From Algoriphagus sp. (GTDB lineage: Bacteria; Bacteroidota; Bacteroidia; Cytophagales; Cyclobacteriaceae), in the NCBI GenBank assembly GCA_018336015.1, contig JAGXQZ010000103.1, forward strand, positions 1 to 60,216: 60,216 bases of DNA. The letters are read 5' to 3'. Shown piece by piece: positions 27,321 to 35,553 of the stretch. The notes below the pieces were generated by a model that saw only the letters and a program-made list of their open reading frames with translations, was not told where the DNA came from and searched no databases. The translations under genes and the position numbers were made by a program. Every line of letters starts with the position of its first letter. The stretch's first letter is position 1.

Positions 27321-28001
27321 ATGGAAGTAAAAAAGACTCCTAGTGCTGACTTAACCAAGAAGGTGGGTATGTTCACCAACCTTGGTTTGGCAGTAGCTGT
27401 AGGTCTCACACTTGCTGCCTTCGAATACAAGTCTTACGATGACTCAGCTCTTAAAGACCTGGGTAACGTGAATGACAACTTCGAAGAATTGCTCGATGTG
27501 CCTATCACCGAACAGCCACCACCACCACCGCCACCACCACCGATGGAACAGCCTATCATTGAGGAGATTCCTGATGAGGTAAAAATCGAAGAAAAGATCG
27601 AAGTTAACTTTGACGTGGACGTGAAAGAAACTACGGTTATCAAGGAAGTAGTAATTGCTGAAGCTCCTGTTGTAGAAAAGGCAGACGAAATCTTTGACGT
27701 GGTGGAAACACAGCCTAATCCTCCGGGTGGAATGTCAGGTTGGAATGAGTACCTTTCCAAAAACCTTAAATATCCAACTCAAGCGAGAAGAATGGGTATT
27801 GAAGGTACCGTAATCGTAGTATTCGTCATCAACACCGATGGTACAATTCAGGACGTAGAAGTTTTGAGAGGAATCGGTGGCGGTTGTGACGAAGAAGCTG
27901 TAAAAGTTGTACAAAATGCTCCTAAATGGGAACCAGGAAAGCAAAGAGGACGTGCAGTACGTACTCGTATGAGACTTCCGATCCGATTTAAGCTTAGCTA
28001 A
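27321..28001 (+). CDS. Energy transducer TonB, copy 1
   Basis: 226 residues: a cytoplasmic basic start with KKVG, one membrane helix (about 17-35, FTNLGLAVAVGLTLAAFE), an acidic/proline-rich periplasmic stretch with nine prolines in a row near residue 66, and a C-terminal TonB domain (about 130-226; LKYPTQARRMGIEGTVIVVF, then VRTRMRLPIRFKLS). TonB carries energy from ExbB-ExbD to outer-membrane transporters. No exbB/exbD or TonB-dependent receptor is adjacent. It shares its whole layout with the next gene, a clear tandem duplicate, and ends in a strong terminator. Confidence 0.92.
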   Translation: MEVKKTPSADLTKKVGMFTNLGLAVAVGLTLAAFEYKSYDDSALKDLGNVNDNFEELLDVPITEQPPPPPPPPPMEQPIIEEIPDEVKIEEKIEVNFDVDVKETTVIKEVVIAEAPVVEKADEIFDVVETQPNPPGGMSGWNEYLSKNLKYPTQARRMGIEGTVIVVFVINTDGTIQDVEVLRGIGGGCDEEAVKVVQNAPKWEPGKQRGRAVRTRMRLPIRFKLS

Positions 28002-28008
28002 TAATTAA

Positions 28009-28038
28009 GAGGCTGTTGAAAAACAGCCTCTTTTTTTT
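28009..28038 (+). terminator. Intrinsic terminator after TonB copy 1
   Basis: A nine-pair stem (GAGGCTGTT with AACAGCCTC) closes a GAAA tetraloop and is followed directly by eight T. This separates the two TonB genes into distinct transcripts. Confidence 0.92.
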
Positions 28039-28187
28039 ACCCTTTTCAAAACCAGACTTTTATTCTCTTCAATTTCATTCAGACAATCATCCGCAATTCA
28101 CTTTTTTGATTAGTTAAAAAATGTTTTGGCAGTAGGTATACTCAATTACAAAGAGTAAATTCCTTTACACTAAAAACCCTTACTGCC

Positions 28188-28856
28188 ATGGAATACAAAA
28201 AAAATCCCTCCAAGGATCTTTCAAAATGGAAAGGTGCCTTGACCCATCTAGGATTGGCTATGTCAATCGGCGCAGTGCTGGTGGCTTTCGAATGGAAAGC
28301 TTACGATGAATCCCCTTTACTCACGATCACAGATCAGAATAGCAACTGGGAAGAGGATTTCATTCCACCTATCACATTTGTAACTCCCCCTCCTCCTCCA
28401 GTAGTACCTCCTCAGATTCAGGTCATCGATAATGCAGTAAAAATTGATCAATTAGAATTTCCTAATATCGACATCGACCTTCCCAGTAATGAACCGATTA
28501 CAGCAATTGAACTTGAAGAGCCTCCCAAGGAAATAGCTCCTGAGATTGTCGATTTCACTGAAGTAATGGCTTCATTCAAAGGTGGAATGGAAGCATGGTA
28601 CAATTACCTCAAAACCAACCTTAAATATCCCCGTCAGGAACAAAAGCTTGGGATAGAAGGCACCGTGATCCTAAGATTTGTGATAAATACTGATGGATCA
28701 ATCCAAGACGTGGAAATCGTGCGATCAGCAAGTGAGGGTTTAGACCAAGCGGCCCTAAATGTCATTAAAAACTCACCGAATTGGAATCCTGGAAAAAATG
28801 GTGGCCGGGCAGTTAGATCAAGAATGACCATTCCTATCAAATTCAAGTTGAATTAA
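28188..28856 (+). CDS. Energy transducer TonB, copy 2
   Basis: 222 residues with the same order as copy 1: basic start (MEYKKNPSKDLSKWKG), one membrane helix (LGLAMSIGAVLVAFEWKAYDE), a shorter proline run (TPPPPPVVPP), an acidic spacer, and a TonB C-terminal domain (NLKYPRQEQKLGIEGTVILRF to MTIPIKFKLN). The C-terminal domains are very close while the periplasmic spacers have diverged, suggesting different reach or partner receptors. It has its own start region of 186 bases, without a clear TANNTTTG box, and ends at a two-way terminator. Confidence 0.92.
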   Translation: MEYKKNPSKDLSKWKGALTHLGLAMSIGAVLVAFEWKAYDESPLLTITDQNSNWEEDFIPPITFVTPPPPPVVPPQIQVIDNAVKIDQLEFPNIDIDLPSNEPITAIELEEPPKEIAPEIVDFTEVMASFKGGMEAWYNYLKTNLKYPRQEQKLGIEGTVILRFVINTDGSIQDVEIVRSASEGLDQAALNVIKNSPNWNPGKNGGRAVRSRMTIPIKFKLN

Positions 28857-28862
28857 CCTAAT

Positions 28863-28899
28863 AAAAGCAAAAGGGCCAATTTAAGGCCCTTTTGCTTTT
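28863..28899. terminator. Two-way terminator between TonB copy 2 and yicC
   Basis: A perfect 15-pair stem (AAAAGCAAAAGGGCC and its complement) with a 7-base loop AATTTAA. The A-rich left arm and T-rich right arm allow it to work on both strands, and the two flanking genes converge on it. The stop codon of yicC overlaps its right end. Confidence 0.92.
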
Positions 28900-29776
28900 A
28901 TAGTACATTCAATGATTGTTCCTTGATTTTCTCCAGCTCATCTTTCATGCGTATGACATACTTCTGAATCTCAGCGTCATTCGCCTTGGATCCAATTGTA
29001 TTAATTTCCCTTCCGATTTCCTGAGATATAAATCCAAGCTTTTTACCCTGAGCAGATTCAATATCGATTGTCTTTAGGAAGTAATTAAGGTGTGTTTCCA
29101 AACGAACCAATTCTTCGGTGATGTCAATCTTTTCGAAGTAATAAATCATCTCCTGCTCAAAGCGATTGGCATCAAAAGAGTTTTCTTCTAGCCATTGCTG
29201 AAAGTGCCCCTTAATCCTATTCTTGATTCGATCTTTTCTAATGGGATCAAGTACTTTTATGGCCTCAAGACCTTCAATGATGATTTGAATATTTTCATTC
29301 AACTTTTGGCCCAATACTTCTCCTTCATCATTTCTAAATTTTTCACACTTCTCTAAGGCTGAGGATATGACTTTTTTGACCTGATCCCAAGCATCCACAT
29401 CCTCCTTATCACCCGAAACCGAAGTAATGACATTAGGGGCTTGAAGAGCAAGCTTGAATAAGTCTGCAGGTTTTTCTCCTACCAAGGCAGACAATTTATT
29501 GAATTGCTGATAGTAAGTCTGGAAAAGCTCTTCGTTAATCGAGACAGGCAGATCTTGCCCCTCTTTGGATACAAACTCAATAGAAAGGCTGACTTTACCT
29601 CGATCCAATACTTGCTGGACCATTGCCCTGATTTCAGGCTCTTTGTCAGAAAACTGTCTCGGACTACGAAGTGACAGATCCAAAAATTTGGAATTCAATG
29701 ATCGAACTTCTACGTGAATAGTCATCCGATCATTTTCAAAGCCGGCTACGCCGTAGCCAGTCATGGATTTAATCAT
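28898..29776 (-). CDS. yicC: YicC family endoribonuclease
   Basis: 292 residues, full length. The N-terminus MIKSMTGYGVAGFENDRMTIHVEVRSLNSKFLDLSLRSPR and the C-terminus KKLGFISQEIGREINTIGSKANDAEIQKYVIRMKDELEKIKEQ are both family hallmarks. E. coli YicC is reported to be an RNA-cleaving enzyme affecting small RNAs. Conserved Glu and His/Arg residues at the C-terminal half (FISQEIGREINT) are present. It is 11 bases downstream of the fusion protein gene on the same strand, so probably the last gene of that transcript. Confidence 0.94.
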   Translation of the reverse strand: MIKSMTGYGVAGFENDRMTIHVEVRSLNSKFLDLSLRSPRQFSDKEPEIRAMVQQVLDRGKVSLSIEFVSKEGQDLPVSINEELFQTYYQQFNKLSALVGEKPADLFKLALQAPNVITSVSGDKEDVDAWDQVKKVISSALEKCEKFRNDEGEVLGQKLNENIQIIIEGLEAIKVLDPIRKDRIKNRIKGHFQQWLEENSFDANRFEQEMIYYFEKIDITEELVRLETHLNYFLKTIDIESAQGKKLGFISQEIGREINTIGSKANDAEIQKYVIRMKDELEKIKEQSLNVL

Positions 29777-29787
29777 GAGTGGGTGGA

Positions 29788-32700
29788 TTAGAAATTATAT
29801 CCCAAGGTAAAATAAAACTTGAGATCCTCTGTCTGATAATTTCGAACGGGGCGTGCTACATCAAATTTGACATAGTAGTTCAGTAGAACTGTTCTTAGAC
29901 CAGCACCATAACTTTGAAGCCATGGATTATTGAAATTATTTAAAACTATGACAAAGGGGGAACCTGTAGTGTTGATCACTTCTGTATTTTGATCATTTAC
30001 CCTTTCCCAAGGTGCTGCATCATTCCAAGCAGAACCTAAGTCATAGAATCCTACCAATTGGAAATTTCTCACAAAATTGGATGTAATGCTTCCCCGAGTC
30101 AGGTAAGAGAATACCGGAATTCTGAGTTCAGTAGTAAATGTAAACACGTTTCTACCTCTAATTTCATCATAATCATATCCACGAAGATCAACGAAGTCTG
30201 CAAAAAGGACATTTGAGTTTTCTACCCCTGATGGATTCCTTACAGGAGATGGCTCAGGTCTATTGATCGGCGGATTATAAAACTCATTGAAAAGCCAGTT
30301 ATCCATTCCTCCTACCAGGTAATTCTGAGGATTTGCTCCCATAAATGATCCATAATAGAGCTTTGAAGCCAACACGATGTTTTTATGGATTTTCTGATAA
30401 TTACGGAAATCCAGGTAAAAATTGCTGAAGGATCGATCTCCGTGATTCAAACCTTGATAATGCGTAAAGCCAATCTTTCCTTTGGTGCCTGTGAAAGTGT
30501 AAAGTCCCATAGGCTCAGTTCTGTCATAAACGAATTCAGCCTTTCCCCCCAAATAATTTACATCAAACCGGTTTTGCTCAGGCACGTTTCCGTAAGTAAT
30601 TGAATCTGAGTTGAGGTTAAAATACTGGGTTTTTGCCAGAAAAGGAGCAGCATAAACTCTAGAATGGATATTGAAAGGATAAGAAACTCCAGCTTCAACT
30701 TTTGTCAAGACATACTTCTGAAAAGTGATATCATCTTCTGTAAGCCTTACCGTTTTACGGTCATATCTGCCTCTAAAATCAAGTCTTGACTTTAAGTATT
30801 CATATTCAAAATACACATCACCTCCTGAATTAAAGTCTAAAGACGTCATGATTCCACCCATAAATACATGGTTGTCGAGAATATCGGTCATTTTCCCATT
30901 GAGGCTAATACCGAATCCTCTTAAAGGATCAACCACTGCTCGGGTATTGATGTTATTGGTGAAAAACTGAGGTTCCATCTGTCTGGGACCAGAAACTTTC
31001 TTCAAAAGGCTCTGCTTTCTGAATGCTTCCAAGAGATTAGATCTTCCATCTGTCCTATTTGCTCCCTCTGTTTGTTGAGTTGGATTTGTGGAAGGAAGAG
31101 AATCAAAAGTGTAATTCTCCGTATTGACCCCTTTTTTGGATTCAAATCTTAATCTATCCAAGCTGATAGCAGAAGTCTTTTTGGCCAACGTATCCACCTG
31201 GACTGGAGGTGATGCAAATTCGGGCTGCGAAACTGGAGGGGTAGGAACTGGTGAAGGAGAATTTTTTGCTTCAAGTAATCTTCTCGCCGCAAGTCTTTCG
31301 TTCAGATCCTTCGCCTGAGCCAGCTGCACACGAGGGGTGCTGGGTGTAAACTGATCCACGCCACTGAAACCTTCCACAAACAGATAGGACTCTTTTCCAT
31401 TACGGACAGCGTAGGCAATTTTGTTCATCCTATTCGTCACATCAAATACTTCCACGCTCTTGTCATAAGCTGAGATTTGACTGGAAATTTGATTTCCTAT
31501 GCTATGCCGCATGATGTTGGTGATCCCACTCAAATCACTCAAATAAAGAATGGAATTACTATTCAGCTTTCGGGGCATCAAGTTTTTACTGTTCGCATTG
31601 GTCAACTTGGAAAATGTGGTGGTGTCCTTTAAGACTTGAGCCATGTACAAATTGAACTGGGTTGGCAATACTTTGATATCCGGTGTGGTGGTGAGCACTG
31701 AATCGGGTAACTCTGTAAAATTTGTGGAATAAATGATCGTTGAATCATTTAAAAATACTGGGGTAAGGTCATCAAAAATATCATTGGTCAATCGCTTACC
31801 CTGACCTCTTACGTTTAACGTGTAAATATCCGTTCTCCCGTTAGAAATCGCGGACAATACCATATTTCGACCTGAATCATTGAAATCCAGACTCAAAATC
31901 TGAGTGATGTTTCTCAGAAAAATTTTATCCTGAGATGTGCCGTCAATGGAGCGCTGACGCAGCGTAGTAAACCCTCTTTTGAAAGATGCAATGGCAATAT
32001 TGGCTGAATCTCTCCAAGCAATAATTGGTGAACTCAAATTAGGAGGAAGTTCTTCATACTTTGCCCCGCCTTGATAGACAGTTTGTTCAGAGCCTGAAGA
32101 GAGATCTCTAACAATCACTTTGAATTTACCGGCATTGTTGAGCACATAAGCCAGCTTCAGACCATCAGGGCTGAACTTGACGTCAGATATCGCTCCATCT
32201 ACTCTGGAAGAAGTAGAAGCAATGGCATTTTTGGAATTTACATTTTTGAAGGAATTGTAAACCGGCTCGTTGACTTTCAAGTAAAACTGCTGCCAGTCAT
32301 TGAAAAAAGTCTTGATGTTCAGCCCAATGGTATTGGCGATACTATTTTCCTCATTTCTATTGATTCTGGAAAGATTGAGAATACTGGAGACATATCTTCG
32401 ACCGTATTTTTCAGAAATGTAATTCCATATAGACTGACCAACCAATCCTGCTTCTATTCCTGTCAGGTTATGGATTTTAGGACTTGTATTATCTTTTAAA
32501 AACTGGCGGGTAAAATCATCCATTTCTCTACTCCAACCTTTGGCCAGGTAAAGCGCAACCCCATCCACATACCAATCCGGAAAATCATTGATCAAATTAG
32601 CCTGAAAAGCATCAGCCACTGAAGCACCATACAGCATCTCTCGAATAATGACCTTGGCTGTAGCAAAAATCACGTCCTCCTTAAACTGATCCATACGGCC

Positions 32701-33087
32701 ACGATAGGCTACTTCGGCAATCAGTCGGGTAAATTTGGTCTGACCCTCTTCGGTGTATTGCTGAGCATTCAGATCTAAATTGCTCTGGAGCCTTTCCTCC
32801 GGAGAATTGTAAATGTAAATTTTTGGCTTTGTATAAGCGACATATCCGATGTTTTGGGTGATTTTATCAAACTCTGCCTCCAAAAAATCAATAGCCATTT
32901 TGGCATTGGGTCCACCTCTATCGTAGTAGTAGACTTCAAAATTATTGGAAGAGTAGAAATACCAGTTGATTTCTTTGTGCTGTACCCTGTTTTTTCCAAA
33001 TCGCTCTTGGTCAAACTGAGCCTCAGCACCAGATATCCCAAGAAAAAACGTAACTAAAAACAGGAATCGAAAGACCAGAATTCGCAT
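29788..33087 (-). CDS. Pseudopeptidase, TolB-like beta-propeller and Omp85-like barrel fusion
   Basis: 1099 residues with a signal peptide (FLFLVTFFLGISGAEA). Residues about 35-275 look like a peptidase-MA/gluzincin-like domain, with PDWYVDGVALYLAKG at 170-184, but the expected HExxH reads REMLY (149-153), so the zinc site is gone. Residues about 290-590 form a TolB/WD40-like beta-propeller (SDVKFSPDGLKLAYVLN, SLDFNDSGRNMVLSAIS). A Pro/Ser-rich linker (about 600-690) leads to a C-terminal outer-membrane barrel (about 715-1099) with an RGYDYDEIRG motif near 950, like the VRGF motif of Omp85/BamA proteins, and a terminal Phe. It is usually labelled a TolB-like protein; its role is unknown, perhaps outer-membrane assembly or sensing. 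Confidence 0.85.
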   Translation of the reverse strand: MRILVFRFLFLVTFFLGISGAEAQFDQERFGKNRVQHKEINWYFYSSNNFEVYYYDRGGPNAKMAIDFLEAEFDKITQNIGYVAYTKPKIYIYNSPEERLQSNLDLNAQQYTEEGQTKFTRLIAEVAYRGRMDQFKEDVIFATAKVIIREMLYGASVADAFQANLINDFPDWYVDGVALYLAKGWSREMDDFTRQFLKDNTSPKIHNLTGIEAGLVGQSIWNYISEKYGRRYVSSILNLSRINRNEENSIANTIGLNIKTFFNDWQQFYLKVNEPVYNSFKNVNSKNAIASTSSRVDGAISDVKFSPDGLKLAYVLNNAGKFKVIVRDLSSGSEQTVYQGGAKYEELPPNLSSPIIAWRDSANIAIASFKRGFTTLRQRSIDGTSQDKIFLRNITQILSLDFNDSGRNMVLSAISNGRTDIYTLNVRGQGKRLTNDIFDDLTPVFLNDSTIIYSTNFTELPDSVLTTTPDIKVLPTQFNLYMAQVLKDTTTFSKLTNANSKNLMPRKLNSNSILYLSDLSGITNIMRHSIGNQISSQISAYDKSVEVFDVTNRMNKIAYAVRNGKESYLFVEGFSGVDQFTPSTPRVQLAQAKDLNERLAARRLLEAKNSPSPVPTPPVSQPEFASPPVQVDTLAKKTSAISLDRLRFESKKGVNTENYTFDSLPSTNPTQQTEGANRTDGRSNLLEAFRKQSLLKKVSGPRQMEPQFFTNNINTRAVVDPLRGFGISLNGKMTDILDNHVFMGGIMTSLDFNSGGDVYFEYEYLKSRLDFRGRYDRKTVRLTEDDITFQKYVLTKVEAGVSYPFNIHSRVYAAPFLAKTQYFNLNSDSITYGNVPEQNRFDVNYLGGKAEFVYDRTEPMGLYTFTGTKGKIGFTHYQGLNHGDRSFSNFYLDFRNYQKIHKNIVLASKLYYGSFMGANPQNYLVGGMDNWLFNEFYNPPINRPEPSPVRNPSGVENSNVLFADFVDLRGYDYDEIRGRNVFTFTTELRIPVFSYLTRGSITSNFVRNFQLVGFYDLGSAWNDAAPWERVNDQNTEVINTTGSPFVIVLNNFNNPWLQSYGAGLRTVLLNYYVKFDVARPVRNYQTEDLKFYFTLGYNF

Positions 33088-33108
33088 TCGAGACAGAATT
33101 GATAAGTT

Positions 33109-34155
33109 TTAAATATACTTAAAATACCTAGAGATGTCCACTTCTTTAAGCAAAGGCTTTGAGTGTAGAATAAAGTCTCTCATCATCAGACTAAAGTAAG
33201 GAACCAAGGAAACACCTTTGGCCCCAAAACCATTGAAGATGTAAACGCTTTGATCCGTCGGATGTTTACCCAAAAATGGTTTTCGATCTTTGGTAGCGGG
33301 CCGAATCCCATACTTATGCGAGGTTACCTCTGAAACTCCCACCTTTACTAGTTCCTCCAATTTTTCCAACAGCTCCTTTTTGGCGGAATCGGTTGGTCCT
33401 TGATCCAAGTCGTGCCATGTGTAGGTGGACCCAACTCGAAATGTTCCATTTTCCAATGGGACCCTAAAAACTCCCCGATTGACTATGTAATCAGGAAAAA
33501 AGTCCTGCTTCACTTCGAGGATTTCCCCCTTAACTGGTGCAAAGGGCAAAAAAGAGAAGAAACGTGACTTCATGGCTCCAAGACCACTACAGTAAACCAG
33601 ATTTTTGGAATGAATCCCTTTGTATTCCCAACCTGCGGAGGTCTTTTTCAGCTTATCTTCTTCAAAGTTTTCGAATACTACTCTTTCTCCAAAATAGGAA
33701 GACATGCTTTCAAGCAGTTCATTGATATTCAACCAACCTGCCATCTTCAGCAAAACTCCACCGAAGGGATCTTTCAACTCCTTGTATTGGCTTTCTGTAA
33801 AAATTGCCTCTACAAATCGTTGGATTTCAGGATCACTCGAATGTCCCATCCATTCATTTTGCTCTTCAACAGAAAGAAACGGACGGTAGATTTTTTCCGA
33901 ATTGAGAAACTTCTTCCCTGTCTGAGCTTCCAACTCTTTATAAAAGGGCTCAATATGTGGAAACAACACCTCTCCCATCCAGGTTTTGACCATTTTTCTT
34001 CCCGTGACCGGATTATAAAGTCCAGCAGCAATTCTACTGCTTTGATTTTGATCTGGTGTGTCAAAAACCAATATCCGATAACCTTCTTTTTGAAGAAGAT
34101 ACCCCATTGCTGTGCCAGCAAGACCTTGTCCAATGATTAAAAAATCAATTTCCAT
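33109..34155 (-). CDS. FAD-dependent oxidoreductase of the DAO (D-amino acid/glycine oxidase) family
   Basis: 348 residues from the ATG at 34155; the MEIDFLIIGQGLAGTAMGYLLQKEG start gives the FAD-binding GxGxxG fold directly, so the in-frame ATG at 34173 is less likely. AAGLYNPVTGRKMVKTW near 45-60 and the C-terminal FNGFGAKGVSLVPYFSLMM (second FAD contact) mark the DAO family. The substrate is not evident; it is not the thiamine-linked ThiO as far as I can judge from context. It is divergent from the MBL hydrolase gene, with only 55 bases between their starts. Confidence 0.87.
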   Translation of the reverse strand: MEIDFLIIGQGLAGTAMGYLLQKEGYRILVFDTPDQNQSSRIAAGLYNPVTGRKMVKTWMGEVLFPHIEPFYKELEAQTGKKFLNSEKIYRPFLSVEEQNEWMGHSSDPEIQRFVEAIFTESQYKELKDPFGGVLLKMAGWLNINELLESMSSYFGERVVFENFEEDKLKKTSAGWEYKGIHSKNLVYCSGLGAMKSRFFSFLPFAPVKGEILEVKQDFFPDYIVNRGVFRVPLENGTFRVGSTYTWHDLDQGPTDSAKKELLEKLEELVKVGVSEVTSHKYGIRPATKDRKPFLGKHPTDQSVYIFNGFGAKGVSLVPYFSLMMRDFILHSKPLLKEVDISRYFKYI

Positions 34156-34210
34156 GTCCCAAATTAAACTCATAATTCCTTACTTTGCTGAGGTCACGAA
34201 GACTTTTCCA

Positions 34211-34864
34211 ATGCTTCACATTAAGTTATTCACCTTCAATCCTTTTCAGGAAAACACCTATTTGATCTACGACGAATCAAAAGAAGCAACCTTGATCGAT
34301 CCGGGGTGTTTCACGCATGCTGAAAAAAGGGAATTAGAAGATTTTATCCTATCGGAAAACCTGAAAGTAACCCAACTTCTCAACACGCACTGTCACATTG
34401 ACCATGTGCTGGGAAATGCATGGGCTGTAAAAAAATTTGGAATCCCCCTTCAAATCCACCCCAATGAAACATCCGTGTTGAAATCGGTGGAAGTTTATGC
34501 CCCGAATTATGGTTTTCAAGGATATGAATCGACAGAAGCAGAAAAGTATCTTGAAGAAGGCCAGGAAATTTGGGTTGGTAAAGAAAAACTCTCTGTCATT
34601 TTTGTTCCGGGACATTCCCCGGGTCATGTCGTTTTTTACCACGCCGAAAGCAAACAGTGCATTGCAGGCGATACGCTTTTTAAAGGAAGCATTGGACGAA
34701 CTGACTTACCAGGAGGAAACCATAACCTACTTTTGAATAAAATCAAAAGCCAACTTTTTGCTTTACCTGATGAGACCGTAGTCTACCCAGGACATGGCCC
34801 GGAAACCACCATTGGATTTGAAAAAATTTACAATCCTTTCGTAGGAGAAAGAGCATTCCATTGA
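34211..34864 (+). CDS. MBL-fold metallo-hydrolase (glyoxalase II-like)
   Basis: 217 residues. All zinc ligands are present: His60, His62, Asp64 and His65 in THCHIDH, His135 in PGHSPGH, Asp154 in GDTLF, and His195 in GHGP. The small size and FNPFQENTYLIYDE start fit the YcbL/glyoxalase II-like hydrolases that cut thioesters such as hydroxyacylglutathione; in bacteria without glutathione the natural substrate is unclear. The chosen ATG (34211) avoids overlap with the divergent gene and begins at the conserved strand; an open frame extends to 34112. Its stop overlaps the pssA start by four bases. Confidence 0.9.
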   Translation: MLHIKLFTFNPFQENTYLIYDESKEATLIDPGCFTHAEKRELEDFILSENLKVTQLLNTHCHIDHVLGNAWAVKKFGIPLQIHPNETSVLKSVEVYAPNYGFQGYESTEAEKYLEEGQEIWVGKEKLSVIFVPGHSPGHVVFYHAESKQCIAGDTLFKGSIGRTDLPGGNHNLLLNKIKSQLFALPDETVVYPGHGPETTIGFEKIYNPFVGERAFH

Positions 34865-35553
34865 AAATCAAATCTCACATACCCAATACTATTACACTCC
34901 TGAATTTATTTTCAGGTGTGATGGGAATCATCTGGGTGCTTGACGGACAACTACTCTACGGTGCTTATTTCGTTTTAATTGCAGCGGGTTTTGATTTTTT
35001 GGATGGTTTTGTAGCCAGATTACTGAAAGTCCAAAGCGAAATAGGGAAAGAACTGGATTCACTGGCAGATGTGGTTTCTTTTGGAGTGCTGCCTGGTATC
35101 ATGTTGTTTACTGTGGTCAGAGATCAGGCTGAACTGCCATGGCTTCCCTATCTTACACTGATCGTCCCCATGCTTTCCGCATACCGATTGGCAAAGTTTA
35201 ATTTGGACACCCGACAAACTGATCGTTTTATTGGATTACCCACTCCGGCTAATGCATTGTTTATTTCGGCTTTGCCACATTTGGGATTGGAAATGGAGTC
35301 AATTGGCGATTTTCTGACATCTCCTTGGGTAATCGTCGGGCTTGCTTGGATTTTCGCGATTTTGCTTATTTCAGAACTTCCTTTAATCGCTCTCAAATTC
35401 AAGGATTTTAAGCTTGGGAATAATAAGATGCGGTTTGCTCTGGTTGGCATCAGCTTGGTTTGTTTTGCTTGGATGCAGCTGGCAGGTATCCCACTTTTGA
35501 TTTTGGCGTATATTGCTTTATCGATTATAGAGCAAGCCATCGGAAGTGAATGA
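34861..35553 (+). CDS. pssA: CDP-diacylglycerol-serine O-phosphatidyltransferase
   Basis: 230 residues, about seven membrane helices. The CDP-alcohol phosphatidyltransferase motif is complete: Asp45, Asp48-Gly49, Ala52-Arg53, Gly62, Asp66 and Asp70 (DFLDGFVAR then GKELDSLAD). It makes phosphatidylserine, the precursor of phosphatidylethanolamine. The N-terminal IPNTITLLNLFSGVMGI supports PssA over phosphatidylglycerophosphate synthase. The start is a TTG in a TTGA overlap with the upstream stop, and the stop overlaps the porU ATG (ATGA), so translation is very likely coupled through this run. Confidence 0.92.
   Translation: MKIKSHIPNTITLLNLFSGVMGIIWVLDGQLLYGAYFVLIAAGFDFLDGFVARLLKVQSEIGKELDSLADVVSFGVLPGIMLFTVVRDQAELPWLPYLTLIVPMLSAYRLAKFNLDTRQTDRFIGLPTPANALFISALPHLGLEMESIGDFLTSPWVIVGLAWIFAILLISELPLIALKFKDFKLGNNKMRFALVGISLVCFAWMQLAGIPLLILAYIALSIIEQAIGSE

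Noticed and set aside
27525..27545. Short CCA/CCG repeat inside TonB copy 1 as a microsatellite or element
   Set aside because: It encodes the proline run of the periplasmic spacer, which is normal for TonB proteins.
28060..28187. Riboswitch or small RNA in the gap before TonB copy 2
   Set aside because: I see no conserved aptamer-like structure; the gap after the terminator is A/T-rich and unstructured by eye.
33610..34140. A 176-codon plus-strand frame opposite the DAO-type oxidoreductase
   Set aside because: The oxidoreductase has its FAD motif and conserved C-terminus on the other strand; the antisense product is Phe/Ser-rich with no domain.
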